5,883 bases of DNA from Candidatus Wolfebacteria bacterium CG_4_10_14_0_8_um_filter_39_64 (GCA_002784365.1 PFKY01000057.1:1-5883); one strand, 5' to 3'; positions 1 to 5,764 are shown, counted from the stretch's first letter. Made by a program: numbers and translations. The notes: generated by a model from the letters alone, not told the origin.

Positions 1-102
1 CTGAGCCAAGACCGAATTAATCAAAACAGGCATTAATAAATTAGTCGTTAGCGAGATAACGAAAATTCCTTTTAAAATATTTCTTTTTCTTATTTTCTTC
101 AA
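1..102 (-). CDS. Start of an exported protein (partial, runs off the left edge)
   Basis: Thirty-four codons are visible, beginning MKKIRKRNILKG and ending at the window edge with NSVLAQ. The N-terminus has the three parts of a Sec signal peptide or signal anchor: a strongly basic stretch (KKIRKR), a hydrophobic core (about residues 13-28), and a small-residue end (SVLAQ) that could be a cleavage site. I chose the TTG at 102-100, which overlaps the TGA of the upstream pilin gene as TTGA, a typical coupled-translation arrangement. A second TTG lies one codon upstream (105-103), and an internal ATG at 33-31 would destroy the signal sequence. The mature protein is outside the window, so function is unknown. 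Its position after a pilin gene suggests another envelope or pilin-like protein, but that is inference only. Confidence 0.55.
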   Translation of the reverse strand, partial: MKKIRKRNILKGIFVISLTTNLLMPVLINSVLAQ

Positions 103-503
103 CAAGTTAATTTATTCCAGGGGCCGATTCTGCCACCGGTAAGTAGCTTTATTATCATATCAATAATTAACCAAGAAAGCAAGGCAATCAGAAGCCCGAC
201 CACCGCGGCCGTGACAATCTCTTTGCCTTTGGCTACTCTTTCGGTTGAGCTGCCAGCGGTCATAATCATAATCCCGCCCACCACAATCATCACCGCAGCC
301 AAAGGAATAACAATATACATTAGAAAATCAATGATATTTTTAATTAACTGTCCTAAATGGCACCAAGTGCAAGGAGGTGTGGTGCTAGTGCCGCAAGGAA
401 CTAAGGCTGCTATCGTTACCAACGGCAGCAGCGCGAAACTGACACTAAACAAAAACGTAAAACTGACGCGAAATATTTTAGCGATATAACTCATTAATTT
501 CAT
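99..503 (-). CDS. VirB2/TrbC-like pilin-type small membrane protein
   Basis: This 134-residue protein has an N-terminal signal sequence (about residues 1-33, hydrophobic from 11 to 33), then a short cysteine-containing segment (C37, C45, C48 in LVPCGT...PCTWCHL), and two long hydrophobic helices at about 53-82 and 96-121. A short polar loop (AGSSTERVAKGKE) joins them, and the protein ends PWNKLTC. Signal peptide plus two helices and a small polar loop is the layout of VirB2/TrbC pilins of type IV secretion systems. Similar short pilin-like proteins are common in Parcubacteria. The gene overlaps the end of the solute-binding protein gene by 26 nt; the internal Met4 (494-492) is an alternative start. 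No ATPase or other secretion-system gene is in the window, so assembly into a pilus is not shown. A general two-TM membrane protein is the alternative. The stop codon is TGA. Confidence 0.7.
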   Translation of the reverse strand: MKLMSYIAKIFRVSFTFLFSVSFALLPLVTIAALVPCGTSTTPPCTWCHLGQLIKNIIDFLMYIVIPLAAVMIVVGGIMIMTAGSSTERVAKGKEIVTAAVVGLLIALLSWLIIDMIIKLLTGGRIGPWNKLTC

Positions 504-1794
504 TTTCCGCTTGTCTTAGGGCTTGTTCCGGACCGAGTCGGCCGCTCAAGATTAATTCTATCATACTGGAAAAAGTTTGTTTAACAACGGCGCTATCAGG
601 TTGTCTCCACGAGCGGGCTGTCAAAGCTTGTCTGGTAAAAACTCCCAATTCAGGGTCATTTTTATATTTTTCTATCAACGAGCGAAGGCCTGGCGGTTTT
701 TTAACGGCTTGAAGATAAATTTCGGATATTTGAGGATTGGTCGTTGCCGAGAAAATGAAATTCCAGGCCAAATTTGAATTCCGACTTTGATTGGAAACGC
801 TTAATCCCCAATAATTGGCATAATTAATTGGCGTGCCCTGAACGCTGTCAAAGGGCTGAAGCATCAGACTAACACCGATATTCAAATAAGGATTTTTTGC
901 TTTAATTAAAGGAAGGGAGGAGGCGTAATTAAAAATAATGGCAGTTGAGCCCTCGCTAAAACTATCCAAAGAATAACGCAGGTTATTATTCCAAGTATAG
1001 TAAGGACTGGAAGGATTGGCGAATTGAAGGTAAAAATTTAAGGCGGATAGTCCCTGGGAACCGAAATTTATCTTTCCGTACTGGTCAATCATTTGACTGC
1101 CAAATTGAAGCATTAAAAGACTTAACAAATTCGAGGCTGAGTTGATGTTTTTTTCCGAGCCGCCGAGAGCCGCTGCCGGCTTAATAATTTGATTAAGAAT
1201 ATTTATTTGCCTTAACTGAGGAATCAAATTTTGAAATTCCTGCCAGGTCTTTGGCATTAGAGCAATGTATTTGGCGTCAAAAATATCTTTATTATAAAGA
1301 AGAGCCAGGGTATCGATGTAAAGAGGTAAGGCATAAACCTTTCCGTTAAGCACAAAGTCTTGTTCAACTACTGTCGGAAATAATTGCCGGAACTGGCTTA
1401 AAGGAAGGAATGTTTCGGGGACCGGCGTAACTTTGTCATAATGTTTTGGCAGCCAGCTGCTGTGGAACATAAAAATATCCGGCGCCTGACCAGTGGCTAA
1501 GGCATTTAAAAGAGTCTTTTCGTAAACATCTGTATCGTCAAATCGGCGGTAATTAATTCTGGTATTTTTATCTATTAACGAGTATTCCTCAATTATTAAT
1601 TGAATAGCGTTAGAATCATCGGCTTCGGAGACCCCCCAAAAATTAAGTTCGTTTTGAGAGCCGGTTGACAGCCCAAAACCGCCACCGCCTTGCTTTTTTA
1701 AGCCGGGGATTACCCCTAAGAGAAGTAAAACAAAAAACAGGACAATTAAGCCAGCGATGCCGATGATAATGATTTGATTGCGAGTGAGATTCAC
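478..1794 (-). CDS. Membrane-anchored extracellular solute-binding protein, family 1 (MalE-like)
   Basis: This is a 438-residue protein with one N-terminal transmembrane segment (about 8-31), a Gly-rich linker (GGGGFG, 36-41), then a periplasmic-binding-protein fold. The fold shows an early strand with an NFWG motif (51-54), an APDIFMFHSSWLPKH segment (104-118), GKVYALPLYIDTLALLYNKD (151-170), PKTWQEF (181-187) and a late NYANYWGLSV strand. These are typical of ABC-transporter family-1 (sugar-type) binding proteins. There is no lipobox cysteine after the hydrophobic stretch, so the protein is probably held by an uncleaved signal anchor. No permease or ATPase gene is visible and the ligand cannot be told. 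The start is GTG; an in-frame TAG nine bases upstream leaves no earlier start, and no Shine-Dalgarno sequence precedes it. It follows gyrA after 71 bp and overlaps the pilin gene. Confidence 0.85.
   Translation of the reverse strand: MNLTRNQIIIIGIAGLIVLFFVLLLLGVIPGLKKQGGGGFGLSTGSQNELNFWGVSEADDSNAIQLIIEEYSLIDKNTRINYRRFDDTDVYEKTLLNALATGQAPDIFMFHSSWLPKHYDKVTPVPETFLPLSQFRQLFPTVVEQDFVLNGKVYALPLYIDTLALLYNKDIFDAKYIALMPKTWQEFQNLIPQLRQINILNQIIKPAAALGGSEKNINSASNLLSLLMLQFGSQMIDQYGKINFGSQGLSALNFYLQFANPSSPYYTWNNNLRYSLDSFSEGSTAIIFNYASSLPLIKAKNPYLNIGVSLMLQPFDSVQGTPINYANYWGLSVSNQSRNSNLAWNFIFSATTNPQISEIYLQAVKKPPGLRSLIEKYKNDPELGVFTRQALTARSWRQPDSAVVKQTFSSMIELILSGRLGPEQALRQAENEINELYR
836..855. repeat. Possible short palindromic repeat inside the binding-protein gene (FDSVQG peptide)
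   Basis: The 20-bp segment begins CCCTGA and ends AAAGGG and is partly palindromic (CCCT...AGGG outer arms). On the coding strand it gives PFDSVQG, residues 314-320. It lies between the end of a conserved strand (IGVSLMLQ) and the conserved NYANYWG strand, a loop that is usually short in this family. It resembles, from memory, the CCCTTYGACA...TCAGGG type repeats that yield FDKLRA/FDSAQG peptides in many environmental genomes. The match is short and could be chance. Confidence 0.35.
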
Positions 1795-1796
1795 TA

Positions 1797-1861
1797 ATGA
1801 CTATGACTATGACCTATGACTATGACAGTTTTTATTTTGTCATCGTTATTGTCATCGTCAT
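1797..1861. repeat. Two opposed hexamer arrays forming a long imperfect hairpin between gyrA and the binding-protein gene
   Basis: Five copies of ATGAC start at 1797, 1803, 1809, 1816 and 1822. Four copies of the complement GTCAT (one as GTTAT) start at 1839, 1845, 1851 and 1857, exactly six bases apart. Four unit pairs can stack: 1822 with 1839, 1816 with 1845 (wobble), 1809 with 1851, and 1803 with 1857. This gives an imperfect hairpin of about 59 nt around a T-rich loop (1827-1838 at its widest). It fills almost all of the 71-bp gap between the gyrA stop and the GTG start of the next gene. No U-tract follows on the minus strand, so it is not a classical terminator. It might act in RNA processing or translation control. 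Confidence 0.7.
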
Positions 1862-1865
1862 TATT

Positions 1866-4373
1866 TTATAAGCATACCACTCCCGCCACCCTATCTCCTT
1901 CTTTCAGTTTCATAATCCGGACGCCGGAGGTGGCTCGGCCAGCGGTCCGAATGTCGGAAATTTTAGTTTTGATAATTTGTCCTTTGATGGAAAGAGCCAA
2001 TAATTCTTTTTCGTCAGTAATAATTTTGGCATTAATAATGGCTCCGGTCTTTGAGGTTATTTTAGCGGTTTTTATTCCCTGGCCGCCGCGACTTTGAACT
2101 TTATATTTTTTAAGCGTTGTCTGTTTGGCAAAACCATTTTCCGTCACCACCAACAACTTGTCTCTTGTCTCTTGCTTCTTGTCGCTTGTTTTAATTATAT
2201 CAAGTCCAGCCACAAAGTCATCCTTTTTCAACCTGATGGCCCTGACGCCCGAGGCGTTGCGGCCCATGGACCGCAGCTGCGATTCTTTGAATCTGATAGC
2301 CTGGCCTTTGGTTGTCGCCAGGATTATCTCATCTTTACCCGAAGAAAGTCTTACCCATTTAAGTTTGTCATTTCCGACGCTTCGGTCGGAACTCCGACCC
2401 TTTGGCGTCGGGGGTTTTTGAAGATTAATGGCGATAAGGCCGCTGCGCCTGACGTTGGCAAAATCTTCAAGCGAAGTTTTTTTGATGACGCCATATTTGG
2501 TCGCCATTACAAGATAGCCGTTTGTCCCTTGTCCCTTGCCTGCCTGCCGGTCAGGCAGGTCGCTTGTCGCATAAGCGATGATGGCGCTGATTTTTTCGTC
2601 CGGGGGAATTTCCAAAAAGTTTTGGATTACTTTGCCTTTGGCCGTGCGGGAGCCAGCCGGAATTTCATAAACCTTGGTTTGGAAAGCCCGGCCCCGGTCG
2701 GTGAAAAACAAAATATTGTCATGGGTGTCGGCTGAAATGAAATGGGTGATAAAATCTTCTTCGCTTACTTCTGAACCGAGAATGCCCTTGCCGCCTCGGC
2801 GTTGAACCCGAATGACGGTCGGAGCCACTCTTTTGATATAACCGCTTTGTGAAAGAGTAATCACGACTTTTTCTTGGGGAACCAAATCTTCTTCTTTAAA
2901 TTCTTTGAGCCCGCCAGCCACTACTTTTGTCCTCCGTTCGTCGCCGTAAACTCTTTTTAATTCCACCAGTTCGTCTTTGACGACGTTAAGAATTTTTTCC
3001 GGGCTTTTCAGTAATAATTGCAGTTTATTGATTAATTTTCTTTTTTCTTTTAACTCGTCCTCAATTTTTTGGCGTTCCAGGGCAGCCAAGGTCTGGAGCC
3101 GCATTTCCAAAATGGCGTTGGCCTGGATGTCGGTAAAACCAAATTTTTTAACCAGATTTTGATGAGCTTCCTCGCGGTCTTTCGATTTTTTGATGGTAGA
3201 AATTATTTGGTCTATTACTGACAATGCCTTTGATAAACCCTCCAAAATATGGCTTCTTTCTTTGGCTTTATTCAGATCAAATTTAGCCCGACGTTCCACC
3301 ACTAATCGGCGATGTTCTATGTGAGCTTCCAACACTTCTTTGAGCGACAAAAGTTGGGGCTGAATGCCGTTGTCAACCAAAGCGATCATATTAAGATGAA
3401 AATCTTTTTGTAGGTCGGTATGTTTATAAAGCTGGTTTAAAATTTTTTGAGGTGTGACGTCGTTTTTGAGTTCAATGACAATCCGCATTCCCTCCCGGTC
3501 GCTTTCATCCCGCAGGTCGCGGATTCCCTCAATCTTTTTTTCCTGAACCAGTTCGGCAATTTTGATGATAAGTTCCGCTTTATTGACCTGATAAGGAATC
3601 TCTGTGATTACAATATTGAATTGACCTTCTTTTCGTTCCTCAATTTCAGCTTTAGCCCGACAGGTAATTGGCCCCCGGCCGGAAATATAAGCCTCGATGA
3701 TGCTTTTCTTATTATAAATAATGCCGCCGGTGGGGAAATCCGGTCCCTGAACGAATTGCATCAATTCCTCGGTGTCGGTCTTAGGATGGCCAGCCAGATA
3801 AATGAGACTGTCAACAACCTCGCTCAAATTATGGGGCGGAATATTAGTGGCCATTCCAACGGCAATGCCCATGGAACCATTAAGTAGGAGATTGGGAAGT
3901 TTAGCCGGTAAAACCTTTGGCTCCTGACGGCTGGAATCATAATTCTGTTGCCAGTCAACAGTCTCTTTTTCAATGTCAAAAAGCAGTTCTTCGGCGATTT
4001 TTGACAACCGGCATTCCGTATATCTCATGGCAGCCGGCGAATCGCCGTCAACGCTTCCCCAATTACCCTGGCCGTCAATCAAAAGATAACGCAAAGAGAA
4101 ATCTTGGGCCATTCTGGCCAAGGCGTCATAAACAGCGCTATCGCCGTGGGGGTGGTAGCGGCCCAAAACTCCGCCGACCACATTGGCGGATTTTCGGAAT
4201 TTCGCGCCGTGGGATAAACCATCCTCCCACATTGTCCATAAAATCCGTCTTTGGACCGGCTTTAGGCCATCTCGGACATCCGGCAGGGCCCGGGAGACGA
4301 TGACTGACATCGCGTAATCCAAATAGGATTCCCGAAGCTCATCGGTTATTTCGCGTTTCTCAATTTTTGACAT
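1866..4373 (-). CDS. gyrA: DNA gyrase subunit A
   Basis: GyrA breaks and rejoins DNA in the A2B2 gyrase that introduces negative supercoils; GyrB (not in this window) supplies ATP hydrolysis. The 835-residue protein has the full breakage-reunion domain. It shows [16 protein letters not shown] (30-45), the [13 protein letters not shown] recognition helix (71-83), the catalytic tyrosine Y118 in AAMRYTE, and [18 protein letters not shown] (166-183). A long coiled-coil region follows (about 350-480). The GyrA box QRRGGKG is at 524-530, which marks gyrase rather than topoisomerase IV ParC, and a beta-pinwheel C-terminal domain runs to the end. At the positions equal to E. coli S83 and D87 it has S79 and D83, the quinolone-sensitive residues. 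The C-terminal domain carries three extra low-complexity or palindrome-derived segments (604-618, 653-670, 730-739). The start is ATG, 5 nt after the upstream stop, with no Shine-Dalgarno sequence. Confidence 0.98.
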   Translation of the reverse strand: MSKIEKREITDELRESYLDYAMSVIVSRALPDVRDGLKPVQRRILWTMWEDGLSHGAKFRKSANVVGGVLGRYHPHGDSAVYDALARMAQDFSLRYLLIDGQGNWGSVDGDSPAAMRYTECRLSKIAEELLFDIEKETVDWQQNYDSSRQEPKVLPAKLPNLLLNGSMGIAVGMATNIPPHNLSEVVDSLIYLAGHPKTDTEELMQFVQGPDFPTGGIIYNKKSIIEAYISGRGPITCRAKAEIEERKEGQFNIVITEIPYQVNKAELIIKIAELVQEKKIEGIRDLRDESDREGMRIVIELKNDVTPQKILNQLYKHTDLQKDFHLNMIALVDNGIQPQLLSLKEVLEAHIEHRRLVVERRAKFDLNKAKERSHILEGLSKALSVIDQIISTIKKSKDREEAHQNLVKKFGFTDIQANAILEMRLQTLAALERQKIEDELKEKRKLINKLQLLLKSPEKILNVVKDELVELKRVYGDERRTKVVAGGLKEFKEEDLVPQEKVVITLSQSGYIKRVAPTVIRVQRRGGKGILGSEVSEEDFITHFISADTHDNILFFTDRGRAFQTKVYEIPAGSRTAKGKVIQNFLEIPPDEKISAIIAYATSDLPDRQAGKGQGTNGYLVMATKYGVIKKTSLEDFANVRRSGLIAINLQKPPTPKGRSSDRSVGNDKLKWVRLSSGKDEIILATTKGQAIRFKESQLRSMGRNASGVRAIRLKKDDFVAGLDIIKTSDKKQETRDKLLVVTENGFAKQTTLKKYKVQSRGGQGIKTAKITSKTGAIINAKIITDEKELLALSIKGQIIKTKISDIRTAGRATSGVRIMKLKEGDRVAGVVCL
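2157..2191. repeat. Heptamer tandem repeat (CTTGTCT type) inside gyrA
   Basis: Five consecutive 7-bp units run CTTGTCT, CTTGTCT, CTTGCTT, CTTGTCG, CTTGTTT. On the coding strand they give the polar segment [10 protein letters not shown] (residues 730-739), placed between DIIKT and LLVVTENG. In ordinary GyrA proteins these two strands are joined by a much shorter turn. Because the unit is 7 bp, the peptide is not itself periodic, as expected if the repeat arose at the DNA level. The same CTTGTCN word flanks the palindromic insert at 2520-2564. Confidence 0.75.
2364..2417. repeat. Double inverted repeat inserted in the gyrA C-terminal domain
   Basis: Two adjacent hairpin units are present. The first has arms TTCCGAC (2372-2378) and GTCGGAA (2385-2391), 7 bp around GCTTCG. 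The second has arms CCGAC (2394-2398) and GTCGG (2407-2411). The four arms alternate CCGAC, GTCGG, CCGAC, GTCGG, which suggests a duplicated unit of about 20 bp. The coding strand gives [18 protein letters not shown] (residues 653-670) between GLIAINLQ and LKWVRLSSG. Normal GyrA has only a few residues there, so this looks like an in-frame insertion in a surface loop of the pinwheel. Confidence 0.7.
2520..2564. repeat. Palindromic repeat with heptamer flanks inserted in gyrA (LPDRQAG peptide)
   Basis: The core is an 8-bp inverted repeat, CCTGCCTG (2539-2546) and CAGGCAGG (2552-2559), around CCGGT. On the left are heptamers TTGTCCC, TTGTCCC (2522-2535) followed by TTG; on the right is CGCTTGTCG. 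On the coding strand this gives [15 protein letters not shown] (residues 604-618) between SAIIAYAT and [10 protein letters not shown], where GyrA proteins normally have a short turn. From memory, LPDRQAG/LPVRQAG peptides recur in unrelated proteins of Candidate Phyla Radiation genomes, like the in-frame palindromic elements of Rickettsia. Confidence 0.8.
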
Positions 4374-4378
4374 TGTTT

Positions 4379-4675
4379 TTATTCTACAGTGATTGTTCTG
4401 CTTTTGGTTATTTCAGAAATAATAATTTTAATGTTTTCTTTGACTGAGTTAAAAACAACCACCAAGCCGTTTTTAAAAATTTGCCAAAATCCTACGGTAG
4501 ATTCTTGGTTCTCAATATTATTTCCAATAGATTTGACAGTTGACTGAATATAAACCAACCAGAGGCCGATTACTAAAATCATCGAGATGGCAGTGGCTCC
4601 AATCAGCCAGCGTTTTTTGGTCGCTTCATCGGAATTTTGAATCTTTTGTAAGAAAATCTTTAATTTTTTAAACAT
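4379..4675 (-). CDS. Small single-pass membrane protein of unknown function
   Basis: This is a 98-residue protein that I do not recognise as a named family. It starts with a basic amphipathic segment ([13 protein letters not shown]), then SDEATKKR, then one transmembrane helix (about 23-43, [20 protein letters not shown]). A polar stretch ([17 protein letters not shown]) and a second moderately hydrophobic, probably amphipathic, region (about 62-90) follow. By the positive-inside rule the lysine-rich N-terminus would be cytoplasmic. It sits 14 nt after the MBL-fold gene and 5 nt before gyrA, so it is very likely co-transcribed with both. Small proteins of this shape are frequent next to housekeeping genes in Patescibacteria, but that says nothing about function. 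Codon use and composition look like the neighbours. No clear Shine-Dalgarno sequence precedes the ATG. Confidence 0.75.
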   Translation of the reverse strand: MFKKLKIFLQKIQNSDEATKKRWLIGATAISMILVIGLWLVYIQSTVKSIGNNIENQESTVGFWQIFKNGLVVVFNSVKENIKIIISEITKSRTITVE

Positions 4676-4689
4676 AAGGCCGAGAATTC

Positions 4690-5328
4690 TTACGGTTTTA
4701 ATACCACTATCTCCGTCTTTTTGATATCAGCCACATCTTTTTTCTTAACAACTAATTTTTCTTGTGTTTCGGTTTGTTTTGTTTTTAGCCCGTTAAATTC
4801 TTCCAAAAACACCTCAATCTTATCAGCCGGCCTCTTTAAAGATGGAATTTTGAAAAAACAAGGGATAATGATTTTAGGTTCAAGTTGTTTGATAACTTTT
4901 ACTGATAATTTTTGACTAAGAAAGGCCGGGCCGCCGGCCGGGATAAACAAAATGTCAATTTTTTCCAAATGCTCTAAAATTGTCGGTTCGGGTATTTCCG
5001 AAAGATGTCCCAAAAGACAAAGTTTGATTCCCTCCATCTCTAATAAATAAATGGTCTTGAAGAATTTTTCCGAAGATTCTTTAGCCAATAAGAAGCCGGT
5101 GATGTTGATATCTTTGATGTTATATTCACCCGGACCGTAAATTAATTGACTAGTTGGTTGGCTAATTAGTTGATTGGTTAGGGGGAGAGGCGACAATGTT
5201 TTTAAGATAATATCAGCTTTAAAACGCGGCGGTGTTAAGCCGGCTTTGCTGTCGATGGGGTCGGTTAAAATGACAAAATCGCCGCTTTGGAGTTTGAAAC
5301 ACCCCTCGCCATAAAAAGTAATGACCAT
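4690..5328 (-). CDS. UlaG/YtkL-like MBL-fold protein lacking metal ligands (probable pseudoenzyme)
   Basis: The 212-residue protein matches the small MBL-fold hydrolase family (COG2220, Lactamase_B_3 type) in its frame motifs. These are the N-terminal VITFYGEGCFKLQ, the LTDPID turn (21-26), LTPPRFKADIIL (31-42), YGPGEYNIKDINITG (64-78), CLLGHLSE (104-111), DILFIPAGG (125-133), EPKIIIPCFFKIP (150-162) and a C-terminal KKKDV...TEIVVLKP tail. The metal-binding residues are missing. The HxHxDH loop expected after ADIIL reads KTLSPLPLTNQ; the GDLG aspartate is replaced in GHLS; the PMHYK histidine is replaced in PCFFK; and no His-Asp follows ITG. Hydrolysis of the usual kind is therefore unlikely, and a structural, binding or regulatory role is inferred. 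It is the first gene of the minus-strand cluster. The start is ATG, with no Shine-Dalgarno sequence in the A/T-rich leader. Confidence 0.85.
   Translation of the reverse strand: MVITFYGEGCFKLQSGDFVILTDPIDSKAGLTPPRFKADIILKTLSPLPLTNQLISQPTSQLIYGPGEYNIKDINITGFLLAKESSEKFFKTIYLLEMEGIKLCLLGHLSEIPEPTILEHLEKIDILFIPAGGPAFLSQKLSVKVIKQLEPKIIIPCFFKIPSLKRPADKIEVFLEEFNGLKTKQTETQEKLVVKKKDVADIKKTEIVVLKP
5143..5181. repeat. Degenerate 4/12-nt tandem repeat inside the MBL-fold gene
   Basis: The plus strand reads as tetramers TTGA, CTAG, TTGG, TTGG, CTAA, TTAG, TTGA, TTGG, TTAG (5146-5181). On the coding strand this gives the Gln-every-fourth peptide LTNQLISQPTSQLI (residues 50-63), just before YGPGEY. This is where active relatives have the residues after HxHxDH, so expansion of the repeat may have accompanied loss of the metal site. 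Confidence 0.6.
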
Positions 5329-5364
5329 AAATTTGTTAAATTTATTTGTAAGAATTCCGAACGT

Positions 5365-5403
5365 TGTTTACACTTTTAGTCCTTTCGGGATAAAGTGTAA
5401 ACA
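5365..5403. repeat. 12-bp inverted repeat (hairpin) just before the transposase remnant
   Basis: TGTTTACACTTT (5365-5376) and AAAGTGTAAACA (5392-5403) are perfect 12-bp complements around a 15-nt centre that has a further short TCC/GGA pairing (5380-5382 with 5388-5390). The 3' arm ends two bases before the ATG of the transposase remnant. It starts with TGT, as IS481-family ends do, so it may be the left end of the element and may also limit translation of the transposase. Confidence 0.75.
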
Positions 5404-5405
5404 CT

Positions 5406-5735
5406 ATGACAATACACAAACGGGCTCGCCGTTGACACCCATTCAACATCTGGGAAACCTTTGATAAGTATTTTAACAAAGGGATAAGGATTTGCGATTT
5501 ACAAAGACAATACAGCGTATCCAGACCAACAGTATACCGAGCGCTGGAAAGAGGCAGACAAAAGGATTTCAACGTTCATAAAAGCATCAATAAGAAATAT
5601 CGGTGTTTAGAATACGGCTTGAAGCGACTGGCAAAGGTTGAGGCGGAACTGGAAAAGAAACTTAAAGCCCAAGCAAAACAATACAACAAGGATTATCCGG
5701 GTGAAATGCTCCATTCAGATCATACTATAGCATAG
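5406..5735 (+). pseudogene. IS481-type transposase, N-terminal remnant with broken frame
   Basis: From ATG 5406 the frame reads MTIHKRARR and meets TGA at 5433. The same frame then stays open to a TAG at 5733, with WETFDKYFNKGIRICDLQ, the helix-turn-helix QYSVSRPTVYRALERG, the linker VHKSINKKYRCLEYGLKRLA and YNKDYPGEMLHSDH. This is the usual order in IS481-family transposases: HTH, basic linker, then the start of the DDE domain at PGEMLHxD. Between the two parts another frame gives LTPIQHL (5432-5452), which fits the family better than the stop-containing frame. Two compensating frameshifts, near 5430 and 5450, are therefore likely. Everything after the first catalytic-domain strand is missing; the sequence runs into the palindrome at 5727. 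Not functional as a transposase. Confidence 0.8.
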
Positions 5736-5764
5736 TGCTATGACATGTCATAGCACTATGCTAT
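5727..5764. repeat. Perfect 38-bp palindrome with nested inverted repeats
   Basis: Nineteen bases on each side of the axis at 5745/5746 pair without mismatch or loop; the centre is TGACATGTCA. Each arm is itself an inverted repeat, CATAGTGCTATG (5731-5742) and CATAGCACTATG (5749-5760). The DNA or RNA could thus form either one long hairpin or two small ones. It lies exactly where the transposase reading frame breaks off and supplies its stop codon. There is no U-tract, so it is not a normal terminator. The CTATGAC word in the arms also occurs in the 1797-1826 array. Confidence 0.9.

Noticed and set aside
1816..3162. Several plus-strand open frames opposite gyrA.
   Set aside because: They mirror the strongly conserved gyrA frame, show no family motifs, and have low-complexity or rare-residue content typical of antisense shadows.
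4134..4164. Quinolone-resistance substitutions in the GyrA recognition helix.
   Set aside because: The helix reads [10 protein letters not shown] with Ser79 and Asp83, the susceptible-type residues, so no resistance change is present.
4924..4939. GC-rich perfect hairpin GGCCGG-GCCG-CCGGCC in the MBL-fold gene, like another inserted palindrome.
   Set aside because: It encodes the conserved PAGGPA part of the DILFIPAGG motif, which the family has at this place, so it is explained by codon choice for Pro/Ala/Gly and not by an insertion.
5433..5435. In-frame TGA in the transposase as evidence for TGA-sense recoding (Gracilibacteria/SR1 code 25).
   Set aside because: The pilin gene ends at a TGA just before another gene start, the other genes contain no internal TGA, and the out-of-frame LTPIQHL points to frameshift decay.
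5342..5572. Minus-strand 76-codon open frame opposite the transposase remnant.
   Set aside because: It runs antisense to the recognisable HTH region of the transposase and has no recognisable domain, so a chance frame is more likely than a gene.
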